This document shows, in pieces, positions 32,440-41,633 of a DNA stretch of 64,000 bases. A program made the position numbers and the translations under genes. The DNA lies in the NCBI GenBank assembly GCA_019155205.2, contig JAHNZQ020000079.1, positions 698,225 through 762,224 of the forward strand. Reading direction: 5' to 3'. Position 1 is the stretch's first letter. Each line of letters opens with the position of its first letter. Origin of the DNA: Gracilaria vermiculophylla. Its lineage: Eukaryota; Rhodophyta; Florideophyceae; Gracilariales; Gracilariaceae. A model generated the notes under the pieces. The model was given only the letters and a program-made list of their open reading frames with translations. It was not told the DNA's origin and made no database searches.

Positions 32440-33727
32440 AATAAATGTCAACATCATTGACAACATTCATTTTTTTAAAGGAAGTTCAATTTTTCAATCC
32501 AGTTAGTGAGCAAAAGTTCTTTTTCCATTAAGTCCTCCATTGCTTTAGTTCCATGCGTGTTATCTTGACTTGCTGGATAATTTAAATTCTATTACGAAAC
32601 TGCCCGTTTTACAGATTGCACCTTATTTTTTCTGTTGTTCAAGTGGGTGTTAAAAACGTTCTGGAAGTTTAAATATTTTTAGAATTTGTCGAGCTCTCGA
32701 AAGAGTTTTTGAGTTTTTAGAAACTCAATGCCGTTCGAACTCAGAGCTAGTTGCTCGCATGTAGTCTGATGACTACTGGGCTGCTGTGATAGCTTATGGC
32801 GTGGTCTACAACTATTTATTGTTAACAGGCAATCCTGGAGACCAGGTTTTTAAATTTTAAAATTCCAAAATATTGGCGTACGGGTCAAATTCCAATTTTC
32901 TATTTTTATTTTGTGTGATGGTGCGCTGACCTCATATGAGTTTGATTTGACCTCATATGAGGTCAGCGCACCGGCCGGATAGACACTAGTGAAGCATTGT
33001 TCAAGAGAAGTAGAGCAAGAAGTTCCCCGACTTGGTTGGAGAGTGAAAGACTAACATGCATCAAATGATCTGTCGTTTGAATATTGAAATGTGAAGTAAG
33101 GGTTGCATGTGGTTCATGCTTTCGACGCCTACAACTGGTAACGCGGCTAATGAATGTAAGCAAAAGCGAGAGAACTGCGATAAAAGGATGAACAGCGGTA
33201 GGTTCGAAAATATGACAGACGGCCTGCATGTGGTCATCTTGCCTATAATGTAAGAGACCATGTGAATTCGATTCATCAAAGGTTTTTTGTGAAGGAGTAG
33301 TAAGAGCTCGGGCATAAAGTGAAAGAGCAAGTGTTAAATAAATTGTCTGGTGCATCCAATGATTTGCCTTTCGAGTGGCAAATGAAACGGTTTTTACAAA
33401 AAGCTAAGCAATACGGCGCCACTCTTACATATCTGCCGTCGAATCGAAGCGTGGTAGATCAGTATGGTTAAAGGGGGTCATCGTCTTAGATCTGGGCTCA
33501 TCACTATGGTGTAGAGCGATTGACGCATAAAATTGAGACGATAATAAAGGAGCGGGCGCAGTTTGTGCAAACGCAGGCGAACGATTCGGGAGGAAGATAT
33601 CCCGCCTCGTGCACACCGACGACGAATGAAGGTGGCGCGAGGAGCAGAAGCACGTGAGAGCAATTCATTCGGCCGAAGGCACGCCGGGCCGGCACGCAAC
33701 GACGCGTGTCAACAAATAAGTTCCAAT
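32440..33727. other. Intergenic stretch with a perfect inverted repeat
   Basis: No gene was recognised. Overlapping minus-strand frames at 32963-33355 and 33425-33746 have no motif. The stretch includes the 21-bp inverted repeat at 32920-32972. It ends at the left edge of Harbinger element H2, with AAT (33725-33727) as target duplication. Confidence 0.4.
32920..32972. repeat. Perfect 21-bp inverted repeat with 11-bp loop
   Basis: The left arm (32920-32940, from GGTGCGCTGACC to CATATGAG) is the exact reverse complement of the right arm (32952-32972). The spacer is TTTGATTTGAC. Each arm also contains the small palindrome CTCATATGAG. It could form a stable hairpin. Confidence 0.9.
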
Positions 33728-33966
33728 GGGCGCCTCCGAAAAACACAAAACCTCATTTTGTATAGACACAAACCACTGTAAATTTAGTCAAAATAAAGGA
33801 TTTGTGCGTACACAAACGGGTCTTTTGCTCAACGATCAGACACATGGGGAGTTGTTCGTGTATTGGACACAAAGACACAATTGACGATCATCATCACACT
33901 ACCGGAAAGACATTGAATTGTGCTGTTTCTTTCTGTCGTGTTTCTGTTGGGCATCCCTACTTCAAC

Positions 33967-35067
33967 ATGGCTAGATTATCGCCTTCTGATACGGAGCAGC
34001 CCTATCACGACAACACAGCAATCCTGCCTGTGCCCTCCCAGCAAACCCAACAGCCTGTAGATGCCTCAAAAGGCCCGAAATCAACAGCAAATGACCAAAT
34101 CCAACATCACTACGGCTACAGCTATGTTATTCCTAATGGCGATCCTACCCACGCCGATCCCTCAAATCAAATTGTGGGTGTCAATACCCACAATCGCCAA
34201 AGAAACGGGAATCCTCCATCCATAGTTACACGCGCAGGAGCGACTCATCTTTCGCCAAGAAAGAACATTTCGAAGAAAAAGAAGGGCTCTAAGCGTAAGC
34301 AGCAATCGGGGGCAGGGAGAGGGTCGTCGTTTACAGAGCAGGAGCTCCAAAGCTTTCTTGAGGTGTTGCAACAACACCTTCCCGTGGGCGGTGACGAATG
34401 GGACGCTGTTACGAGGATCCACAGGTCCCGGTATCCTGGGGGAAACCGTAGTACAGATTCAGTGCGGCGCAAATTTGCACTTCTTTACATGAAAAAGGTT
34501 CCAACAGGAGACCCTCGTATACCTCTTACTGTTCAATTAGCTAAGAAAATTAGATCGGACATGAAGGCTAGGGTAGACATAGGCGACGGGGGCGAAAGCG
34601 AAGCAGATCTAGTTTTGTCTGGAGACGAAGGGGCTGGTGACAGTGGTCAGGAAGATGCAAATGAAAGTGGAGACGAGGTAGCAGCCACGGCCGAAGGACG
34701 ATCAACTACGCCAAATTCAACAATGACAGCTTTTCCTATCGTGCACAAAAGGCAACGCAGAAGTAGTAACGATGAAGGTGGGGATTTGATGTACATTTTT
34801 CGTGCCTCTATTTTACAAGAACACGAGTTTCGAGCTGCAGACAGGGAGAGAGCTGAACAAGAGAGAGAGGATGAACGGGAACGGCGCAGAAACGATGAAA
34901 AAATTCGGGCAGAGATAAAGGAGGATGAACGCCAATGGCGTAATGCCGCGCGTGAAGAAGCCGACTCCCGCGTGAGGAAGAACGTAAGTCATGAATCATT
35001 CATGAAAATGATGATGATGATGATGGCGAAGGGAAATAATTATAATGGTGGTATAAAACATATTTAA
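33967..35067 (+). CDS. DUF6818-type (Myb-like) protein of element H2
   Basis: 366 residues from the chosen ATG at 33967. Upstream in-frame codons exist, including another ATG near 33844, so the start is uncertain. A Ser/Pro/His-rich N-terminus leads to a basic stretch (about residues 98-115). Then comes a Myb/SANT-like domain, FTEQELQSFLEVLQQHLPVG through DSVRRKFALLYMKK (about 125-180), with the trailing PTGDP that marks the DUF6818 family. An acidic linker follows, then a Glu/Arg coiled coil and a Met-rich run near 340. The frame is uninterrupted although its partner transposase is broken. It probably binds DNA at transposon ends; this is inferred from its partner and position. Confidence 0.65.
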   Translation: MARLSPSDTEQPYHDNTAILPVPSQQTQQPVDASKGPKSTANDQIQHHYGYSYVIPNGDPTHADPSNQIVGVNTHNRQRNGNPPSIVTRAGATHLSPRKNISKKKKGSKRKQQSGAGRGSSFTEQELQSFLEVLQQHLPVGGDEWDAVTRIHRSRYPGGNRSTDSVRRKFALLYMKKVPTGDPRIPLTVQLAKKIRSDMKARVDIGDGGESEADLVLSGDEGAGDSGQEDANESGDEVAATAEGRSTTPNSTMTAFPIVHKRQRRSSNDEGGDLMYIFRASILQEHEFRAADRERAEQEREDERERRRNDEKIRAEIKEDERQWRNAAREEADSRVRKNVSHESFMKMMMMMMAKGNNYNGGIKHI

Positions 35068-35301
35068 AAAGTTTACAAGATTTTGTCAAACAAGTTACCA
35101 AACAAAGGAAAAGTATATTGCTGTCAAAAGAAAAAGCCAGCTAGCCTCGATGCTGAAATAAGACTTGTAGGAATGCAAAATCTGATTAAAGCCAACCATC
35201 CTAGACCTGAGGTTAAACAACAGAACAACCAAATGCAGAATTATTTTTCTCTCACTTCGTTCTTCATACGTGAAGAGATCTTTTAAGCAATGAAAGGAAC
35301 C

Positions 35302-36218
35302 CTAAACGGGCCTCATACCCCACTGAGACGCTTTAAAAGCTGATGTAGCTTGCCTGGCTTTACTTATATCATTGTGGATGTACGAGTTAAGTACATCTTG
35401 AGATGATTTGATTAAAAAAGGGTAATGACTGCGGCAAAAAGCAGAGTCAACTACGCAAGTCCCACCATTTCGACTAAAAGTATCCACTAGTTTTTCGTAG
35501 ATAGAACCCCATTTGGTAATCGTTGAGTTATGCTTAGAGCCCGGTGCATTAATTGTGCAGGCTATAACTATGCCAGACGGAGCAAAAACGAAAAAAAACT
35601 GACACGATAGTCATGGGTCCAGCCGTTGAAAAACATATTTTGAATGAAAGCATTACTGCTTCGCTATAGGTACAGCTTTAGCCCATCTGCCACCGCATAG
35701 ACATCAGCTAGCATAGAATGTTTTCCTGAAAAAGCTTGTTGAAATTGGACAATCTCCTCGTCAGAAGGCATGGGAATTGCTGCTTGAGAATCTTTTACGA
35801 AAAAAAGAAGAAGAAGGCGACGGCTGAACCTTAAAAACATAGAGCACACTGACCTGGTTATTCCAAAGATCATGCAGGGAGCCATCATTGACCCTACGGT
35901 TCTGTACCAGGATATTGTCAGAACTAAGCACTGCAGAGCAGAAAGCGACCGCGGTTGTCCTCTCCTCAAAGGCCACGCTTGCATTACACGGATTACGCCA
36001 TCAACACTGTAGGGCGTACACTTGGTATAAAAATGTTGGATAAGAGACAAAAGATAGCGGACAGATCGGTGATCAAAACCCGAAAGCGTAATAGGCGATT
36101 GATTGCATCCGGATCCAAATAGGATCTGAAACACATAGCTTGACGGGTGTTGCAAAGCTTTTTTTTTGATGCGCCGATCTCTGCGGCGTTTTGCCGCAAG
36201 TGAAATCTTTATCTTCAC
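35302..36218 (-). pseudogene. Harbinger-type DDE transposase of element H2 (broken)
   Basis: Minus strand. The piece 36218-35664 has the SGFDHRSVRYLL region and ends in VADGLKLYL with the first catalytic Asp. After frameshifts, 35487-35302 gives GGTCVVDSAFCRS, with the second Asp, and ends ASQWGMRPV. Related transposases have Glu where this Gln stands, so the third acidic residue appears lost. It converges on the DUF6818 gene, 234 bp away. Its N-terminal region lies next to the Tc1 insertion at 36375. Confidence 0.68.
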
Positions 36219-36475
36219 CTCAATTGAATAACGGGCTTTTGGGCAATGTTAAAGGAGAATAACGGCTTGGAGAGGATTCACAAAGAAAAGATCGGAGGAA
36301 AAAAAAGTATTGAGAAGACCTACTTGCACCTACGTCTTGAGACTGCTAGCCGGCGTGGTGGCCAATGCAATGAGTACAGTGCGTTTCAAAATCATATTAC
36401 CCCTCAAAAGTGCGCCAAAACTGTACTGTAGGCTAGATTTTGCACATAGTCTATGTAGAATTGTTTCAAAAAGAT

Positions 36476-38249
36476 ATGTACACCGCCTTCTTTTTAATAA
36501 AAATGGCTTGAGGTCCGCCACTTTCCAAGCAAGAACAGCTTCAAATCGTTACGTTAAACGCCGAGAAACATTCCAACAGTGCTATTCCTAAAACCTTGAA
36601 GCGTTCTAGGGTCACACTAGCTGCTTTTCTCTAAAATCCGACTCTTTATGGATTAAAACGATCTCCTGGTGTAGTGCAATGCCCCAAAGGGGAAAAGACC
36701 ACGAAGGCGTTCGGAACCTTCCTCTCTATGAGGCGGCGCGGCGAACAGAGCACCCTCAAGTGAGGCACAACTAGCCGGGTGTACACCGGGGCGTCACCTT
36801 CGCGACTAGCGCAGAGGGCGTAAAGTGGAGAACCGGTGAACCGGGTGCAATCCTTTAGCGAGGTACGAGCCCAGCTAATGGGGAGCGCGGGCCTGCTGTG
36901 GTAGCGGGTCGCGCGAGCGTGGCGGTGCCACGGGGCGAAAGAGGAAAAGGAAAGGGTCGTAGATTTATCCGAAGATCCGGTGAAATGTACCTCGTACGAG
37001 GACGAACGCGACAACGATAGAAACACTCCAAAAGTTGGGTTTTGTAACACGCGAGGCGGCTAAGCTACCGTGTGCAACGGGCAATCCCTCCGATGAGGAG
37101 TAGAGAGCGTCCGAAGGCGTAGAAGCTTAGGACCGAGACCCTTGTTGGGAAACGTTACTGTGCGTGCCGGCCGCGGGGCCGGTGCGCTAAATACGGTCAC
37201 ACTGTGCAGTGCACAGTGTCATGCATTCCAAAATTGGGTTCTAAAGATAATTAAAATTCTCACAATTCGTGGCACACCTCTAGCAACCATCCTGCGGTCC
37301 ATGTTTACCATTTGCACCATGCGGCGCCATTACTATCATAAAATACTGTACCAGTCCCCAATGGGGTTATGAACCAAAGCCACGAAGTTCCCCGATACCG
37401 GGCGTTGCTGTACACCTGGACTCCCTAAGAAGCTCAGCCCAGCAGATAAAAGAGGAATTAAAAGAGAGTTATGCAAAGGAGAAGTATTGTGCAAAAAAAT
37501 TGGAATAAATCTCAATCTCAACATTTCTAAATCAACTATATGGAGGCAGATAAACAGCATAAAGTTATTTACATATAAAAAAAAAGAAGAAAACTTTCTT
37601 TCTCCAAGACCATCACAAGCAAAAGAGGATTGACTGGTGTGCTGGAAAAGCCTACTGGAAAAAGGAATGGGAAAATCTTATTTTTACTGATGAAAAAAAG
37701 TTCAATTTGGATGGACCAGATTGCTACAAATATTATTGGCACGATCTTCGTAGGGACCGTCATGAATTTTATACCAGGCACTCTGGTGGAGGCTCTGTAA
37801 TGGTCTGGGCGGGCATTTCTAAAAAAGGTCTAACGGAAATTGCCTTTATTGAAACGAACATGAATGCAGAAATATATCAAGAAGTTCTATACAACTATTT
37901 GCCACCTTTTGTTTTATGTTTCCATGAAGAAAATTTCATTTTTCAACAGGATAATGCGCCCGTACACACTGCATCTTTAATCAAAAAATGGCTACAGGAA
38001 TCTGAAGTTTCTGTTTTAGAATGGCCAGCGCGCTCACCAGATTTGAACCGAATCAAAAACGTTTGGGGACTGCTGGCAAGGATGGTTTATGCGCATGGAA
38101 GGCAACTTCAGACAGTTTTTGAACTCAAAATCTGTATCAAAAATTGCTGGAAATCTATAACAGTTTCAACTGTAGAAAAGTACATCAACGCGATGCCGAA
38201 ACGCTGCATTAGCGTTATACAGCAAAAAGGATGCAAAATAAACTATTGA
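36476..38249 (+). pseudogene. Tc1 transposase of M4, best preserved, DD34K
   Basis: The N-terminal part (from 36476) is broken by stops, and the solo LTR follows at 36670. The C-terminal two thirds are readable: FTDEKKFNLDGPD with the first Asp near 37690, then an open frame 37707-38249 with GGGSVMVWAGIS, QQDNAPVHTAS with the second Asp, and 34 residues later Lys (codon AAA at 38055-38057) where Tc1 enzymes have Glu. This is the DD34E spacing with the third acidic residue replaced. A single base change explains it. M2 has the same replacement. Confidence 0.88.
36670..37414. repeat. Solo LTR inside Tc1 element M4
   Basis: 745 bp, TGTAGTGCAATG at the start and GTTGCTGTACA at the end, flanked by CCTGG (36665-36669 and 37415-37419). 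M2 has a single uninterrupted CCTGG at the same spot in its transposase. It differs from the gypsy family A/B LTR and from the solo LTR at 20611. Confidence 0.9.
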
Positions 38250-38555
38250 GCGTCGCGCACTACAGATTTTTTATTGATGATCATATGTTTTTGAAACGTT
38301 TTTTTGACTTTCCTTTTTTCTGAAACCAATTTTTGTAGGCGTACAGTACACATTTGTTCGTTTTTTTGAGATTTCACAGCATGTCGTATGTCTTTGAAAC
38401 AGTCTGTACGACTTATGGTACAGGTTGTGCACAATTTGATACTATTCTGAAATCGCATGTTTGTTTTGCGTGTGAGTGCACAAAATACTACAATCAAACA
38501 GTTGTGATAATTTGATGAAATACGTCTACACATTTTGTGTTTTTCGGAGGCGCCC

Positions 38556-38921
38556 AATAGGGACACAGAAGTTGTTGCGGCCAGCGTGGCGCACAATTTA
38601 AATAAAAAACAGGAAAGAAATGTTTTCGCAACTTGCGTTTTGGGGTTTCAGAGGACTTAACTAATTAAGTTACGCAAAATAAACTACTTGGTGGACTGAA
38701 TTGGATTACAGTGCCTTGCTGAATTACCCAATAGTTTACTGCCAGACCAGCCGTCAGTCACCGAACAACGAACCCTTGCAGTGCATGGCACGCCCATAGC
38801 AATAACCTTCTTCAGTCGCTTTATTCCTCTGTATTCCTTGTGCAAGTGACAGCGGAGCTTAACGATAGTTACAGTGCTCCTCAACGCGATGAATGTCATT
38901 GAGGTTCCAGGGAGCACTCAA
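38556..38921. other. Spacer between transposon block and gene cluster
   Basis: No gene or repeat recognised. It begins with the AAT target duplication of H2 (38556-38558) and ends at the stop codon of the minus-strand gene at 38922. Confidence 0.4.
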
Positions 38922-40199
38922 TCACCGCCGATGGGAGCGTCGCACACCCCCTATCCGCACGAAGGCGAGCATGTGCAACAATCTCTGCATGGCATTAAGA
39001 GGTTTCGCTGCCGCCGCCTGCTCTGCAGTATACCTTGGTTGCGCGAAGGACACACTGAGTTCCTTGTCTCGCAGCCCGCCCAATTCATCCTTTTCTTTCC
39101 GCTCTTCCACATTCACTTTGGCAGACCCCCTTTGAGCGCTGGTCGCGGCTTGTTGGCGCTTGGAATCTTTTTTGCCGCTTCCTTTGTCGGCGGCTTTCTT
39201 TCGATGAGCCTTCTTTTTCTTGTACCCTCCGTCAGGTCGAGTCCCTTTGGTAACCATCACAGGCACTTCCGGCGTCAACACGAAATTTTGGCGCTGCTCC
39301 TCAGACATGGCCTGCGGTGGTAGAATGGTGACTGGCATGGCTGATGTGCGCGCGGGGTCCAGCACGGTGGGTACCACGTTTTTCGGGCGTTCGTGGATTG
39401 GCCGGGTCTTGCCAAAGTGCCGTGAAATCTGTGCCGTATCCGCAGACTTTGACGCCCTTACATTAGCTTTCTCGTGCATAGAAGTGAGTACACTCGTGAC
39501 TTGATCGGCGGAGCGTGATGGTGATGGCGATGCTGAGGCCGGAGTCGGACATGGTGCGGATATCGTGGATACCGGGGCGGGCAACACGAGGGTGTCGCTC
39601 ACGTTGTGGGCTTTCGGTAGCGATTTTTTCGAGCTCTGACGTAGAATGGGCGGCTTTCCGGACGAGGAATAGACGATTCGCAGCGGGGAAGTTTTCGGGG
39701 ACTCGCTAGCCTCCTTTCCCTTGGCGCGGCTGTTCCGCAAGTCAATCTGTTGCTCGTCGTCGGAGTCATCTTCGTCGTCGTCCTCGCTTTCGTCGTCTGA
39801 AATGGCGAAGTCTTGCAAGATGCTGTCCGGAGACGGAAAGCGCCCCTTGGTAGCGCGCACACGCCTTCGACGCTTCCTCGCAATCTTGGGGCGCGGCTTC
39901 TGGCTGACGGCGAACGAAACGGACTCATCGTCACTTGTGAGGGACTCGAGCATGGAGCGGCGCGCGGGGAACTGGAAACGAGCGGGAAAGTGATTCCCGA
40001 GCGAGCCGAAGGAGCCGGAGCGCGCGGCGGCGGGGATGCGGCGGTAGCGCAAGCGCGTCTCCGCCATCTCCGGCTGCTTGGGCAGCTGCGGCACGACGGA
40101 GGAGGCGCGCTCGTTGGGGCGACGGAGCGTGTAAACTTGGTAGGGGTCGTCGTCCGGGTCGGGCGGAAGCGTGGGGGCGAGTTCGTCGACGGAGGCCAT
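38922..40199 (-). CDS. Hypothetical disordered, highly charged protein
   Basis: 425 residues from the ATG at 40199 (MASVDEL). The open frame extends further upstream, but those codons lie in the shared promoter region and lack a good ATG. No folded domain was recognised. Visible features are Pro/Asp-rich residues 8-20, a basic run (ARKRRRRVR, about 103-112) that could be a nuclear localisation signal, and a very acidic run (about 130-150). A Ser/Pro/Thr-rich middle and a Lys-rich C-terminal third (KKKKAHRKK) follow, with a short hydrophobic end (MQRLLHMLAF). It is divergent from the Ap4A phosphorylase gene, 300 bp away. A nuclear or nucleolar role is possible on composition alone. Confidence 0.6.
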   Translation of the reverse strand: MASVDELAPTLPPDPDDDPYQVYTLRRPNERASSVVPQLPKQPEMAETRLRYRRIPAAARSGSFGSLGNHFPARFQFPARRSMLESLTSDDESVSFAVSQKPRPKIARKRRRRVRATKGRFPSPDSILQDFAISDDESEDDDEDDSDDEQQIDLRNSRAKGKEASESPKTSPLRIVYSSSGKPPILRQSSKKSLPKAHNVSDTLVLPAPVSTISAPCPTPASASPSPSRSADQVTSVLTSMHEKANVRASKSADTAQISRHFGKTRPIHERPKNVVPTVLDPARTSAMPVTILPPQAMSEEQRQNFVLTPEVPVMVTKGTRPDGGYKKKKAHRKKAADKGSGKKDSKRQQAATSAQRGSAKVNVEERKEKDELGGLRDKELSVSFAQPRYTAEQAAAAKPLNAMQRLLHMLAFVRIGGVRRSHRR

Positions 40200-40499
40200 G
40201 GCGGCTTGCGGGCGACGTGCGGACGAGGCGCGGGAGGGGGGACGCAGAGGGAGCGTTGCAGGCGGATGGCTGGGAACGGAAAAGGGGAGCGCGAGCCGCC
40301 AATTCAGTTCAAGGTGGAGCGGCGCCCGCCACCACCCCCGTTGCGCGCGCCACCACACCACATTACAGCAATGCTTACAGCATGATTCAACGGCGCTGAA
40401 CGACAGGAGGCCACCGCAACGCAGCACCTCCCCTCGTAACGGCCACCACGCGGGCGCTCCGTGCCGCCCCCCACGCGGGCGAGTCTGCCTGACACCGCC
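40200..40499. promoter_or_regulatory. Divergent promoter region
   Basis: 300 bp between the start codons of the disordered protein (-) and Ap4A phosphorylase (+). It is GC-rich with no TATA box, so it probably drives both genes. Confidence 0.4.
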
Positions 40500-41456
40500 A
40501 TGCTCGCCCGCATTCGTGCGGTTTCCGCCGCCGCGCGGGAGAGCGGCTCGCTCAAGCCCATCGATACTGACTACGTGCTGCTGGAGCCGGCAGCCGCCGC
40601 GTCGCCGCCATTCCTGGTCCGCGTGCTCTCCAACCTGGCGCGCAAGGACGCCCAACGCAAGCGAAGAGACCCCACCGCGTCAGCGTCGGCCCCAGATGCC
40701 TCAACTTTCAATCCGTTTCTGCCGTATGAACCCGCCATGTACGTGCAGGACGTGGGCCCGCACCACGTGCTGCTTCTCAACAAATTCAACGTCGTGGACC
40801 ACCATACCCTCATTGTCACCAAGCGGTTCGAAGAGCAGAACGGCTTGTTGACTTGCGCTGACATGCGTGCCATGTGGATGTGTCTTTCGCAGATTGGCGG
40901 TCTGGCGTTCTACAATGCCGGAACTATTGCTGGCGCTTCGCAGCGCCACAAGCATTTGCAGATTGTTCCAACACCCATGCTTCCATACTCGTCCGACCAC
41001 ACGCCCTTTGAGCGCGCCATTTTGATGGACATCCCGTGTGGAAAGCTGTACAAATCCCCACAGTTACCCTACACCCACGCACTCACAAGAATGGATGATT
41101 GCGCTTTCGCTGCGAAGAACGACAAATACGATGAGGCCGCCTCCATGTCCATGACTCGGTACATGCATCTCCTGGAGACCATGGCCCAGCAGATCTCACC
41201 ACTCGAGCACCCGCCAACTGTTCACTCTCAGAACAACTCGGCGGAGGCACGCCAACCGTTTCCCTACAATCTTCTCATCACCAATCGCTGGATGATGATG
41301 GTGCCTCGGCGGAATGAGTGTTTTGAGGGTCTCAGCGTGAATTCGCTGGGATTCGTTGGCTGCCTGTTGGTCAAAAACGACCACATGTTGGAAAAGGTGA
41401 AGACTGTCGGCGGCATGACCGTGCTGAAAGCTACCACCTTTGAAAGCACCGAGTAG
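40500..41456 (+). CDS. ATP adenylyltransferase (Ap4A phosphorylase), HIT-like
   Basis: 318 residues from the ATG at 40500; the frame is open further back but without ATG. The enzyme splits diadenosine tetraphosphate with phosphate to ATP and ADP and clears this by-product of tRNA synthetases. Seen: FNPFLPYEPAMYV, then LLLNKFNVVDHH, where substrate contacts lie in the family, and AGASQRHKHLQIVP carrying the HIT-type triad His150-x-His152-x-Gln154. A C-terminal YNLLITNRWMMMVPR block also fits the yeast APA1/APA2 family. Length is near that of the yeast enzymes. No transit peptide is obvious, so it is probably cytosolic. Expressed divergently from the disordered-protein gene. Confidence 0.94.
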   Translation: MLARIRAVSAAARESGSLKPIDTDYVLLEPAAAASPPFLVRVLSNLARKDAQRKRRDPTASASAPDASTFNPFLPYEPAMYVQDVGPHHVLLLNKFNVVDHHTLIVTKRFEEQNGLLTCADMRAMWMCLSQIGGLAFYNAGTIAGASQRHKHLQIVPTPMLPYSSDHTPFERAILMDIPCGKLYKSPQLPYTHALTRMDDCAFAAKNDKYDEAASMSMTRYMHLLETMAQQISPLEHPPTVHSQNNSAEARQPFPYNLLITNRWMMMVPRRNECFEGLSVNSLGFVGCLLVKNDHMLEKVKTVGGMTVLKATTFESTE

Positions 41457-41557
41457 ATTTCATGCCCATGTTGCGTCACCGGAACGCGAGCTGTTCGATG
41501 CCGTTCGCCGCCTCCGCAACCTTGGCGTTAGGGTGAAAGAGGCCTCTTGACGCTTAA

Positions 41558-41633
<76 letters not shown>

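Larger units (their letters stand above)
36375..38408 (+). mobile_element. Tc1-like DNA transposon (element M4), split by a solo LTR
   Basis: Left end TACAGTGCGTTTCAAAA at 36375, right end at 38408 with the matching repeat. Without the 745-bp solo LTR and its 5-bp duplication it is 1284 bp, close to M2 (1286 bp). It sits within Harbinger element H2, with transposase on +. Confidence 0.9.
33728..38555. mobile_element. PIF/Harbinger-like DNA transposon (element H2) with 23-bp terminal repeats and duplication AAT
   Basis: The ends are perfect 23-bp inverted repeats beginning GGGCGCCTCCG (33728-33750 and 38533-38555), flanked by AAT on both sides. It carries a DUF6818-type gene on + and a DDE transposase on -, converging. 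A complete Tc1 element (36375-38408) lies in its right part. Without that insert it is about 2.8 kb. Confidence 0.85.

Noticed and set aside
40461..40499. Upstream extension of Ap4A phosphorylase
   Set aside because: The extension begins with GTG. The first ATG in frame is at 40500, and the family match starts after it.
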